NCBI RefSeq assembly: GCF_003576645.1
Contig: NC_044916.1
Span: forward strand, 23,075,260-23,139,259
Length of the DNA stretch: 64,000 bases
DNA from: Ipomoea triloba
Lineage: Eukaryota; Streptophyta; Magnoliopsida; Solanales; Convolvulaceae
Direction of reading: 5' to 3'
This document shows positions 54,734 through 64,000 of the stretch, piece after piece. The number at the start of each line of letters is the position of its first letter. Within the stretch, counting starts at the first letter, position 1. Under the pieces are notes generated by a model. It worked only from the letters and a program-made list of their open reading frames with translations. It made no database searches and was not told where the DNA came from. Position numbers and translations under genes: made by a program.

Positions 54734-55535
54734 AAGATGTACTAGAATTTCTAATAAGGTAATTATCTGTTTAATTATGGTGAAGATTGAATGTATTATA
54801 GGTTAATGAAGATTAATTAAGGAAAAATGGATTAATGTATTTCTATGGATTAATGATATTGCGAAATGACACAATTGCCCCATCTCAAACGGCCATCTAA
54901 CGGGGAATACAAATGGAGGACTAAAATTGTCCCTATTACAATAACTATGTCGATAAATTGTCTAATTTTTTTATGGAGGACTAAAATTGTCTTTGCCACT
55001 ATAAGTCTAGGACCAAAAAAGGAATTGACTCTAATTAAATTTATGGGGCAAGCTAATGTACTTTATGGCTTTCAAAAAAAAAGTAATGTATTTTATGAGT
55101 TAGAATAATGTACTTTATGTGTTAGAATAATGAAATTTGTGGGTTAAGATAATGTATTTTATGAGTCTGAATAATATAATTTATGTGTTAGAATAATGTA
55201 TTTTTGATTTAAAATAATGTACTTTATGTATTTTTGGACCGTTTTCCGCATCCACACAATTATGTGGATCACGGTCCACGCACGCAATAATGATTGCACC
55301 ACTGTAGTCAATTGTTAGATGGTAGACTTTAAGTAAAGAACAATAGTCGTTAAAATTTAACAAATCTCGTATTTTTGTGTATTCGAAACAAAGTGAAACT
55401 ACATGTATCTAAAACGAAACTAAAAAACTTGTTTCCGATATTGTGTGTATATTATCAAATGAAACAGCAATTGGATTGAAATGATACTTTAGTTGTGTTG
55501 AAATGAAACTGTAGTATATATAAAATGAAGCTAAA

Positions 55536-56098
55536 GGGAAAATGATCAAATAGACCCCTAAAAATTATACAAAAGTGGAATTACACCCCCAAACTTTAAA
55601 AAAGTTCAATTAAACACATAAACTTATCATTTTGATACATCCAAATCCAATAGACGGTCACCTACGGATAATACCCGGTAATTCAACATCATATGGCTAA
55701 ATTGGTTGTCGGCGACCGTTTTTCGGCTGCGCTCTTCCTCAATAGAAGAAGGCAACCATTGTCGCCTTCTTCTCAGTTCAAGAAGGCGACGCGGTCACCT
55801 TCTTCAACAGAGGAAGAAGGCGATGCTGATCGCCTCCTTCTCCAGGAAGAAGGAGACTGAATTGGATGCCGACACAGTTTTTTTATTATTATGTTTTTAT
55901 TTTTTACTGTTCAGGTGGCATTTTGGGTTTCTGGCGGTCAACAGACATTCACAAATGGTATAGTTACCAGTAACCTATTAGGTGGACTTATTTGATTGAT
56001 TTTATGAAGTTTAAGTACCTAATTGCACCTTTTTTAAGTTTGGGGGGCTTAAATGCACTGTCGTATAATGTATAGGGGTGTATTTGACCCTTTTTCCC
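55536..56098. mobile_element. Mutator-like MITE with GAAGAAGGCGA-rich core, 563 bp
   Basis: Ends GGGAAAATGATCAAATAGAC and GTATTTGACCCTTTTTCCC. Flanks GAAGCTAAA and GAAACTGAA (7 of 9 match). The core at 55,710-55,860 repeats AAGAAGGCGA-type words and differs in composition from the arms. Confidence 0.8.
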
Positions 56099-56130
56099 GA
56101 AACTGAATAACATGTCTCATATATTGAGTA

Positions 56131-56154
56131 CTAGTTTTATACGCGCATTGCGCG
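56131..56154 (-). mobile_element. Helitron-like 3' terminus
   Basis: On the minus strand CGCGC-AAT-GCGCG (56,142-56,154) is followed 7 nt later by CTAG (56,131-56,134) and then T. Neighbouring bases resemble the ends at 15,139 and 39,053. The 5' end was not found; the body would extend to the right, towards 56,450. Confidence 0.5.
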
Positions 56155-56599
56155 AATGGGTTAATGCCCAATGTTTATATTTAAATAAATATTTGAAAGT
56201 ATATCAATGCAAAATTATATAGGAGAAGTTTATACATGGGTAATTGAATGTCGAATTTTTTTTATTTAAATATCTAACTCAAAGTATATGAATCCAATAT
56301 AATATAGAAAATTCATTATAATTATTACTAAAATAAATGTTTGCAACCTCATAACTAATTAGATATAACGGGTGTCGTTTCTTTTGTAGTTGATAAATTT
56401 TGTCCATTCAACATGTGCGTAAATTAAAGGACATGCATTCTATCACACTAACCTTGGGATGTGTGCATTCCAATAGCATAATCCACACAGCTATGTGGAC
56501 CACGGTCCAATATACATTTTTATAACTCACAATGTACATTATTCTAACACATAATGTACATTATCTTACCCCAAAAGTTTCATTATTCTAACTCATATT

Positions 56600-56959
56600 T
56601 TTTTTTGGGTGGGGGAAGGGACCCAAGGGTCACAAAATTACTGTCATCTACTTGAAGCAGTTCCATGAGCGTCTCTGGCCAGCAAGACATTTAGGCCGTC
56701 GGGGGGGGTGATCCAACAGAGTCGTACCCCATGCCGAGTGTTGCCCGCAATTTGCTAGGAAATCTGCGCATTGATTTCCTTCCCGGAGAATGTGTCTGAT
56801 CCTGAAGTCCTGGAATTGGCGAAGAAGAGATTTACAGTCAGCAACTAACGTGGAATCGAAGCTCTCCCCAGCCGAGTTATTTTCCAGGACTTTGACCAAA
56901 GCCTCTGAGTCCGATCCAGCAATAATATGGGTGAATCCACGGTTGGAGGTAATGATCAT
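56600..56959 (-). pseudogene. LINE fragment, RNase H-like domain with poly(A) tail
   Basis: The minus-strand frame contains FTHIIAGSDSEALVKVLENN, FRIRHILREGNQCADFLAN and a short tail, matching the RNase H domain at the C-terminus of plant LINE ORF2 or its domesticated relatives. The minus-strand sequence ends in a run of A (56,600-56,608), as expected for a 5'-truncated LINE insertion. No clean target duplication was seen because the flanks are repetitive. Confidence 0.8.
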
Positions 56960-57033
56960 ACCCCATAATAATGTACATTATTCTAACACATATAATGTAC
57001 ATTATCTTACCCCATAAGTTTTATTATTCTAAC

Positions 57034-57545
57034 TATGGTTGAAAAAATCGTTAGGCGCTCGGGGAGCGCTTAGCGCCTAGGACGCCTAGCCGGGGATTAA
57101 TCGGCGCTTAGGCGTTCGTGTATTTTTTTATTTTATTTTTTATTTTTTAAAAATTTGTTTAAGTATTTTTAATTTTTTAAAGACTAATAATTATAAATTA
57201 TATAATACTTTAATAGTTAATACTAAAATATTAAATATTAACCTAAAAAATGTCTAAAGTTTGTATAATTTAGGATTATTTCGCTCAAAACGATGTTGTT
57301 TTGAGTGAAATAATAACCCATTAAAAAAAAGAACAATAGTTAATTGACCGACTAGAAGGCCTAGTCGGTCTAGTCAACGCCTAGGCGGTGCTTTGGCGGC
57401 CTAGGCGGAGCTTATGCGGCCTAGGCGGTCGCCTAGCCGGCCAGTCGCCTAGACCACCATTTAATGTGATACGCTAGGCGGTCGACCAGCGCCTAGCGCC
57501 TAGGCGGGGATTAAACGGCACCTAGGCGGGATTTTTGCAACACTG
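57034..57545. mobile_element. hAT-type MITE, 512 bp, GC-rich
   Basis: Ends TATGGTTGAAAAAATC and GATTTTTGCAACACTG (inverse CAGTGTTGCAAAAATC), with direct 8-bp flanks ATTCTAAC (57,026-57,033 and 57,546-57,553). The interior is full of GGCGCCTAGGCGG words around an AT-rich centre. Caveat: ATTCTAAC is also a word of the host repeat. Confidence 0.82.
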
Positions 57546-57645
57546 ATTCTAACACATAATATACATTATTCTAACATATAATGTACATTATTCTAACTCA
57601 TAAAATTCAACAATGTCATTTTGGATCGTAGTCCACACACATAAT

Positions 57646-58497
57646 GGTTCTCCACCTATCTTCCCATTTTGTGGGCCTAACACTTCCAAATCATCTTAGG
57701 CTGACTTTATCCCTACAAGTCTCTCAATTTGCAAAGATGGGTCACACTTTCACATCACACATTTTGCAATTCATTTAATATTTACACTACATCCCTGCAA
57801 TTTAATCAACTTTTAAAAGTGGATCCCAATTTCACATCACTATAAATAAAAAAAAACAAAAAAAAAAAAACAAAAGAAAAAAAATAGAGTACAAAAAGCT
57901 GCCGCAGCCAGCTTTTTGTAGGAATGCAAATTTGCATTCCAAGTCACCATTAAAAAAAATAAAGAAAGAAAATTGTGATTGCAAATTACACATGGGATTG
58001 CCAATAGGGGAATGGCAGGGATAGGGTTAGTCTTATAATCTCCCCTCTTATTTTCTCTCCAATCCTCTTCCCCTTTTCTCAAGTTTTAGTGGGTCATACT
58101 CATTTTCATAACTACACATCATTTATTATTTTATTTACTTTTATATAATTAATCATTTCAACTTCATAATTATAATTTTATTTTTAAATAAAAATAATTT
58201 TAAATAAAGAAATAAAAAAAATTCATTGAATTATAAAATATAATTTCATTAAATTAGCATTTTATAACATACAAAATTTTAAATACTAAATATAAAAATT
58301 AATATAATTAAAAATTTAAAAATAAATTAAATTCAAAATATAAAAATAAAAATATAATTTTAAAAGTATAATTTTTTTGAAGAAGATATATGTGTATATA
58401 TAATTTTTTTAAAAATAAAAAATAAAAGTGACCTCGACGGTCAAATCACCGTTGTGGTCATAGAAATGAAACAAACAGCAGTGTTTGAGGCTGCTGT

Positions 58498-58500
<3 letters not shown>
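57646..58500. other. AT-rich intergenic DNA with a hairpin pair
   Basis: It includes a 12-bp-arm hairpin (57,890-57,920) and a perfect 20-bp palindrome (57,921-57,940). The rest (58,090-58,430) is very AT-rich and featureless. Confidence 0.5.
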
Positions 58501-58549
<49 letters not shown>

Positions 58550-58562
58550 GTAGTAGTAGTAG
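58500..58562. repeat. (AAT)n and (AGT)n microsatellite
   Basis: About 50 bp of ATA/AAT units followed by TAG/AGT units. Confidence 0.97.
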
Positions 58563-59462
58563 TGAAATGTGGCGTGTGAGCGCCACGTGTTACGTTACTG
58601 GTGAGCGCCATGCGCTTTGGCGGCTTTCTCCCCCTTTTAATTGTTTCCGGAGAATAAAGTTTTCTCCACTCCAACCACATATTTCTCTCCTTTCTCTTCC
58701 TTTTTTCCCCCTTTTCTCCCCTTTAATCTCCTTAGTTGGAGATGCCCTTATGAGGGTTATTAATTGTTTTGTCTCATTGTAGTTGTTTATTACAAATCAA
58801 TTTTCATAGTATTCAATTTAATATTAATATAAAAAAATTATATTTTTAAAAACTACTTTAAAAAATTATTAAATACAAAAATATTTAAATATTTGTTTAA
58901 CCGATGAATAGTAAATAGTACATGTAAAATGAGAGAGAAACATTATTAATATTTTATTTATGTTCCCTTATATTCAAAATTAAATAAAATTGATACCAAC
59001 ACAAAAATGAACATATTAATAATTACACGGTCTACCCAAATTTCTCTACTCGTCTAAATAATACAGATACGAAAAATAAGAAATTGAAACATTAGAAAAC
59101 AATAATAGTTTTCAAAAGTGTATGCCACTAAACAAGGCAAAAATATAACGTGTGCTTACAAATATTCTTTTTCTGACATGAATATTAATGATATATTGGT
59201 TCTATTATAATATTTATGAAAAAAATATAATGTTTATGAAAACTCAACATGCCTCACACGGTCTCACGAATAAAGATCTATGTGACAGTTTTATATATAT
59301 AGAAAATTTTCAATTACAAAAATAAGTATAAAGCATTTTGATTAATTTTTCATGAGCTTTTGAGAGAAAAATGTGTTAGAACTTTGAAACACAAAAGCAT
59401 TCCTCATAATAAATAATATATTCGTACTTTCATGAGCAAATCAAAGAGAATAAAGACTTAAT
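58563..59462. other. Intergenic DNA, worn MITE pieces
   Basis: 58,780-58,940 resembles the interior of the Stowaway copy at 33,967 (GATGAATAGTAAATAG). 59,247-59,290 resembles the end of the GTGTGAGAC MITE family. No gene is recognised. Confidence 0.45.
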
Positions 59463-60455
59463 TTCAGTAGAGGTCCATTGCCTTTTGTGACAGTTTCAAA
59501 TTTAGTCCCAGACTATAGATTTTGTCATTTAATTAACACTCCAAATTATAATATTTTGTACACTTTTATTTGGTCCTTCCGATAACTTTTCCGGTCAAAC
59601 TCTATTTTAGGCAATGATGTTTTCATCTCTTCAATTTGTTTCCCAATGAGTTAACTCCAACGATGGTCCCTTGTCTTTGGTGATATTTTCAAATTTAGTC
59701 CTAGGCAATTGTTTTTGCCATTTAACACTCCATACTATCATATTTTGGATACTTTTGGTCATTCTGATGACTTTTTCAGTGAATTCTTATTTTAGAAAAA
59801 GTGTATTTTCCGATGACAAAGAAGAGACTTATTTTATTTTGCTCTACAGCTATAGTAGATGATTCACAGAATCAATGGCTAGACCCATATCGATTAGACA
59901 TAAGCTGACTGGATAGCGACATCCTTGCAAAATGAATTTCCCGTAATCGGAGGTCCTCATGTACTTGGTATTGCCATTGACAAAGGACAACTTGGGGCTA
60001 GGTTGAAGGAGATGAAGACAAGAGCTGAGTGAAGGAGATAGTGCACTCCACGGCTGAAGAGACAATGCAAAAATTAGAAGAAAAAAATTGGCGCAGAAAA
60101 TCGGTAAAAGAAAAATTGAAAAGACGAAAATGCCCTTGCCTAAAATAAGATGTCACCTGAAAAAGTCATTGGAATGACAAAAAGTGTCCAGAATATGATA
60201 ATATGGGTTGTTAAATGAAAGAATCAGTTATTTGGGACTAAATTTAGAATTTTCACCAAAGACAATGAACCTCCGTTGGAATTAACTCATTGAAAAAATA
60301 TTTTAAAAGAATTGAAGAGACGAAAATAACCTTGCCTACAATAGGGTTTCACTTAAAAAGTTATCAGAATGACCAAAAGTGTGTCCAAAATATAATAGTC
60401 TAGGGTGTTAAATGATAAAAACAATAATTTGAGGCTCAATTTAAAATAGTCTAGC
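59463..60455. mobile_element. Foldback within a foldback, about 1 kb, with unrelated centre
   Basis: Two related left arms (59,463-59,650 and 59,650-59,815; both have TTTCAAATTTAGTCC, CATTTAACACTCCA-type and TTTTGG/TACTTTT words) are matched by two inverted right arms (60,105-60,300 and 60,300-60,455). The centre (59,820-60,100) is of a different, more exon-like composition. Ends and target duplications are unclear; the right side runs into a hAT-type MITE scrap ending at 60,495. Confidence 0.7.
59850..60065 (-). pseudogene. Possible captured gene fragment in the foldback centre
   Basis: The minus-strand frame contains LSFVNGNTKYMRTSDYGKFI and LQGCRYPVSLCLIDMG in a GC-richer context than the arms. 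I do not recognise a family. The placement between inverted arms is what a Pack-MULE-like element would show. Confidence 0.3.
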
Positions 60456-60495
60456 GGTGCTTAGGCGGCCTAGATGCGGGATTTTGGCAATAGTG
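60456..60495. mobile_element. hAT-type MITE right-end scrap
   Basis: GGTGCTTAGGCGGCCTAGAT and GGGATTTTGGCAATAGTG match the right end of the element at 57,034-57,545. Confidence 0.6.
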
Positions 60496-60734
60496 ATTAT
60501 AATTCATCATTATTTTATTATTGTTTATTTATTCAATTCTGGTTCATAACAAACAATTCCGTTCCAGATTCAAATCAAAATAGGAATCCTATAACTAGTT
60601 CTGGTTTTTTTTTAAATCAAATTAAGATAATTTTTCTTTTAAACTTAGGTGATTCCAGTTTCACCGGACTAATCCTAAGACCACAGGACCCTGCCCTTAG
60701 AGTCACTACGAATGTAAATCATGAGTGACGCAAT

Positions 60735-60905
60735 CAGCCCACCAATCGAATCTTTAATTTTCATGTGCGCACAAGGCCGGGATCCAATCCAGACCTTTTC
60801 CAGCATCTTTGAACCTTTTTCCCATACATGCTTACCGTGTCTCCAGTCATGACCTTTAAGTCAGGCGACGAACCAACTACGCTATGTTCCTGAGGCTCAA
60901 ATTAA
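60735..60905 (-). mobile_element. Possible tRNA-related SINE
   Basis: On the minus strand GAACATAGCGTAGTTGGTTC resembles an A box, followed about 35 nt later by GGTCATGACTGGAG, a poor B box. No poly(A) tail or target duplication was verified. Confidence 0.3.
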
Positions 60906-61740
60906 TATAATTATAATTACAAAGAGTTATCTCTAGAAATAATCCCTCAACGAAATGTGTAATTTGTATCCTTAATTTTCAATTATTCCATCACAGCTAG
61001 TCAAACTATCAATTTTATTTCATATTTAGTCCTCCACTAAGAAATTGATTAAGAATGTGTTAATTATAAGGACAAAAGTGTAAATTCTAGCCTTTTACAC
61101 CTTCTACATTATCGTTTGTGTATAAGCTCATTGTCGCAAATTGAGTACATTATAGATAACATACTAAAGATGGCAAAAACTTTAATGAATTTAAAATGTA
61201 ACACTTATACTGAAAAATGTAATATTAATCATGAATAAAATATTTTTTCACTTAGAGCAACCTCATTAGTTTAAGATTTTTCTTGGTTTTTGCAAGTGTG
61301 ATTAGGAAAGAGAAAATGGAAGAAAGCATAGAAAAAAAAAACCTAGAACCTCCTTTAACGCGCCCAACACTGCACGCATCAGCTATGCGCAAATTTTGTG
61401 CTTAACGCACCTCAATCTCATCTTTTGTTGTTCTTTTTGTTTTCCTAGTGGACCTCACAAAAACTCATGTCTTGCAAGAGAACCTCAATTTTCTATCTCC
61501 TATACTTTCTTTCCTCCACCTCATGTTTGACCCCACAAAAAACCAAGAAAAAACACTTGTGTGGTTTCTCTTAGAGCATTATCAATAGTAGGGGTTGGCA
61601 ATTCGATTTTGTTTATCTGAACCGAACCAAATCGGACTTAATCAAACCATACCAAACCAAACTTGTAATAAACCGAAAAATTGAACAATTCAAGATTCTT
61701 GTAAACCGAACGATTTAGTAAAAGCCAAGCCGAATACCGT
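60906..61740. other. AT-rich intergenic DNA
   Basis: Two same-direction words, CTTAGAGCAACCTCATTAG (61,254) and CTTAGAGCATTATCAATAG (61,570), look like ends of two worn MITEs. No gene is recognised. Confidence 0.45.
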
Positions 61741-61746
61741 TTGGTT

Positions 61747-61788
<42 letters not shown>
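61741..61788. repeat. (AAT)n microsatellite
   Basis: About 14 AAT units, used as the insertion site of the MITE that follows. Confidence 0.95.
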
Positions 61789-62233
61789 TGCAAATACTTG
61801 TGTGAGATCGTTTAACCGTGAGACGGGTCGGGTCAAAATCAAATGTAATACTTATACGCACAAATGTCATACTTACATGCTCAAATTTAATACTAATCAT
61901 GAATAATTTTTTTGTTACTTGTAGGGGTAAATGTAATACTTTTAATAGAAAATACAATACTTTTACATTTTGATTTAAAATTATTACATTTTTCTTCAAA
62001 AGTATTATATTTTCCTTTATAAGTAAAAGGCACTTGTCAACATTACTTATTATGAAAAATGTATTGTTTTTTCTCTTATAAGTAACAAAAATTGTATTCC
62101 TGATTAGTATTATATTTGAGCATATAAGTATGACATTTGCACATATAAGTATGACATTTGCATGTTGCTTCGATCTGACCCGACCTGTCTCACGAATAGT
62201 GATCTGTGAGACGGTCTCACAAAAGTGTGACCC
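61789..62233. mobile_element. MITE (GTGTGAGAC family), 445 bp, in a microsatellite
   Basis: Starts TGCAAATACTTGTGTGAGAT and ends CTCACAAAAGTGTGACCC, with the same interior as the copies at 50,209 and 51,555. Flanked by ATAATAATA (61,780-61,788 and 62,234-62,242), although the flank is itself a repeat. Confidence 0.85.
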
Positions 62234-62242
62234 ATAATAATA

Positions 62243-62995
62243 ATAATAATAAAAGAAGTAAATAGTCCCTTGATGCCTACTCCGTCGTTCAGTTCCTATT
62301 TTCACTAGTATTTCTCTTAATTTTTTATTTGATTTCTTTATAGCTTGTTCTCTGCTTTGCACTTTTTTTGTTTGCTGCAATTGTTCTTTATCTCACAATT
62401 AATACTTAGTAGTATGTTTGAACTTTGAATTGCTATTTTGTTATATAACGTTTAGATTTTGGATATGAATTAGGTGATTATGTAAATATGTATTGTTTGG
62501 TAATATGTTCGGAAAATTAAGAAATGTTGAAATTTGGGGATCTTAAACCGAACCGAATTAAATCCAAACAAAAATGAAATTGTTTCAAATCGAACTGAAC
62601 TATAATGTTAAACCGAATGGTTTAATTTATTAAAAACCGAAAAAAAAAAACCAAACCGAGCCCGAAACGCCCATCCCTAATCAATATTATAGTTTTTTTC
62701 ACAAATTTTTAGGTGTCAAGTAAGAGGGAAGAATAAAAAAAAAAATTGTTAGAAAAAGAAAAAAACGTGATGGTTAATGTGCCTAACGGGTGTGTGGGGT
62801 GCACGCACCCGCCTGGGCGCTTCTAGTCAATGCACCAAGGGCTGCTTTTTAATTATTTGGTGGGACCCAAAGTGGAAGCAAAAAATCAGATCCTCCTGCA
62901 AAGATCTCTCGCATTCTCTCTCCTCATTCTCTCTCTTCCATCTCACATTTGGCCTCACAAAAAAGACCCAAAGCCATCTATTGGAGATTATAATG
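62243..62995. other. Intergenic DNA
   Basis: No gene is recognised. Words of an AACCGAACCGAAT kind occur at 61,610-61,740 and, inverted or repeated, at 62,545-62,670 around the MITE, which suggests a larger worn TIR element enclosing it. Confidence 0.45.
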
Positions 62996-63155
62996 GAAAG
63001 TGTATTACATTTGATTTAAAAATGCAATACTTTTAAATCAGTAGCAAACACTTTATTCCTAACTAGTATTACATTTTCAGTATAAGTATTACATTTTTAT
63101 CTTGACCCAACCTATTTCACGAATAAGTATCTGTGAGACGGATTTCACAAAAGTG
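62996..63155. mobile_element. MITE (GTGTGAGAC family), partial copy
   Basis: AGTATTACATTT words and CACGAATAAGTATCTGTGAG followed by ACAAAAGTGT match the right half of the family. The left end is missing. Confidence 0.65.
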
Positions 63156-64000
63156 TCAGTTATACAATATCGTTGCAATTTTCAAATATTTTGCTCTTGA
63201 ATGACATGCTTTTACGCTTATACATAAAACAATAATGAAAAAGAAAGATGTGAAAGGCAAAATTTTACACTTTTACCTTCATAATTGACACCTCCCAACT
63301 AGATTTCTTAACGGAACACCAAATTTAAAAAAAAAATGATAGTCCTTGAGGACCAATTATGGTACGTAAATTAAAAACAAAAACAAAAACAAAAAAAAAA
63401 AACAAAAAACAAAAAAACAAAAAAACAAAAAAAAAAAACAAAGTCAGTAGTCAGGACACTATTTCTAGATCGAACTACTCTAATTAAAATTTATATTGAA
63501 TAGTTTCAATTTTAATTTCAACCTTCCAATTAAAATAAGAATTAATTCAATTTGAATGGTTAGATTTGAACTAAATTTTGAGCATAACTAATAATAATAA
63601 TTGTGTATATAGTGGTGTAAGTGGGAATTCCAAAATGTGGGGAGGGTATAAAAGAATGTTGAGCAAATGAAAGAAAGTGAAAAATGGCATTAGAGTTTCA
63701 ATAAAGAGAGCGAAAGGTGATGATGGAATAGGAAGTCTTTGAGGCTCAATTGACCATCTTTTTTTCTATCTTTTCTTTTCTTTTCTTTTTAGTGTTGTAC
63801 TGTGTAAGAGTAGATGTTTTCTTTTTCCCTCAGCCACTGTCTTGCCTTTTTTGCTGTCATTTTTCTTTTTCCCCAAATATGCTTCTTAGTATTTTTGAAT
63901 GTATGGATCTCTTTCTTTCTTTCTTTCTATTATAAACACAAGATATATCACTAGCACACCATTTTCGACCCAATTTATGCTACATCATATCCAACGTACA
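63156..64000. other. Intergenic DNA to the window end
   Basis: An A-rich run with C interruptions at 63,377-63,440 and T/C-rich tracts at 63,750-63,930. GAGGGTATAAAAGAATG near 63,645 could be a TATA box of a gene outside the window; this is not established. Confidence 0.4.

Larger units (their letters stand above)
53742..55031. mobile_element. Mutator-like element with GC-rich cargo, 1,290 bp
   Basis: Inverted ends GACTCAATTTCTTTTTTGGT / ACCAAAAAAGGAATTGACTC with arms of about 130 bp or more. Perfect 9-bp duplications TAATTAAAT (53,733-53,741 and 55,032-55,040). The interior (53,930-54,740) is GC-rich and unlike the ends or the flanks, as in Pack-MULEs that carry gene fragments. No transposase is seen. 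Confidence 0.88.
53570..55310. mobile_element. TIR-type repeat (GTGGACCACGGTCC family) interrupted by a Mutator-like element
   Basis: Left end GTGTGGACCATGGTCTAAAA and right end ATGTGGATCACGGTCCAC; the body is built of TTAGAATAATGTACTTTATG units. The body is split at 53,742-55,031 by a younger element. A second copy, inverted, spans about 56,470-57,645. Confidence 0.6.
56470..57645. mobile_element. TIR-type repeat (GTGGACCACGGTCC family), second copy, itself interrupted twice
   Basis: Left end near ATGTGGACCACGGTCCA; right end near TGGATCGTAGTCCACACACA; the body is made of ATGTACATTATTCTAACACA units. It holds a LINE fragment (56,600-56,960) and a hAT-type MITE (57,034-57,545). Confidence 0.6.

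Noticed and set aside
61715..62380. 221-codon minus-strand frame
   Set aside because: It spans a MITE and a microsatellite and consists of their translated repeats.

Overview
This is a repeat-dense stretch of nuclear DNA from a flowering plant. The evidence is AT-rich non-coding sequence, GT-AG introns, two genes of clearly plant type, and nested plant transposon families (copia, gypsy/chromovirus, Helitron, hAT, Mutator-like and Stowaway MITEs, SINEs, LINE). An asterid eudicot, perhaps Convolvulaceae, is my guess; nothing in the sequence proves it. Four isolated N bases point to a draft assembly.

Layout. Positions 1-11,476 are a nest: a decayed Ty1/copia pol is split at 979/10,090 by a 9.1-kb gypsy-type complex flanked by the 5-bp duplication AATGT. 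That complex carries three LTR copies of two related subfamilies, a protease remnant and a non-autonomous ORF. It was itself hit by a 2.4-kb solo LTR (5,440-7,882, duplication ATTCT). Positions 11.5-19.7 kb are AT-rich intergenic DNA with a possible orphan first exon, Helitron 3' ends, a SINE, a copia gag remnant, a minisatellite and a large hairpin MITE.

Positions 20,360-33,687 hold the main gene, a ten-exon gene for a 554-residue protein with two BRCT domains, probably a DNA-repair or checkpoint factor. Its second intron is a textbook U12-type AT-AC intron. Intron 8 holds a 159-bp solo copia-type LTR. Intron 9 holds a complete, very young but coding-dead chromovirus (27,534-32,829, duplication CCCCT).

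Positions 33.7-48.4 kb are intergenic: a Stowaway element, SINEs, a MULE-like MITE, a Helitron end, a degenerate satellite of about 105 bp units and a copia gag/protease remnant. Positions 48,466-49,604 (minus strand) encode a 164-residue protein with three RanBP2-type zinc fingers, in three coding exons plus a probable 5'-UTR intron; a MITE sits in its first coding intron.

Positions 50-64 kb contain no convincing host gene. They are a transposon graveyard: at least five copies of one MITE family with 9-bp duplications, a 1.3-kb Mutator-like element with GC-rich cargo, a foldback inside a foldback, a hAT-type MITE and a LINE fragment. The two host genes show no functional link. I saw no operon-like, CRISPR or rRNA features, and no intact tRNA gene.
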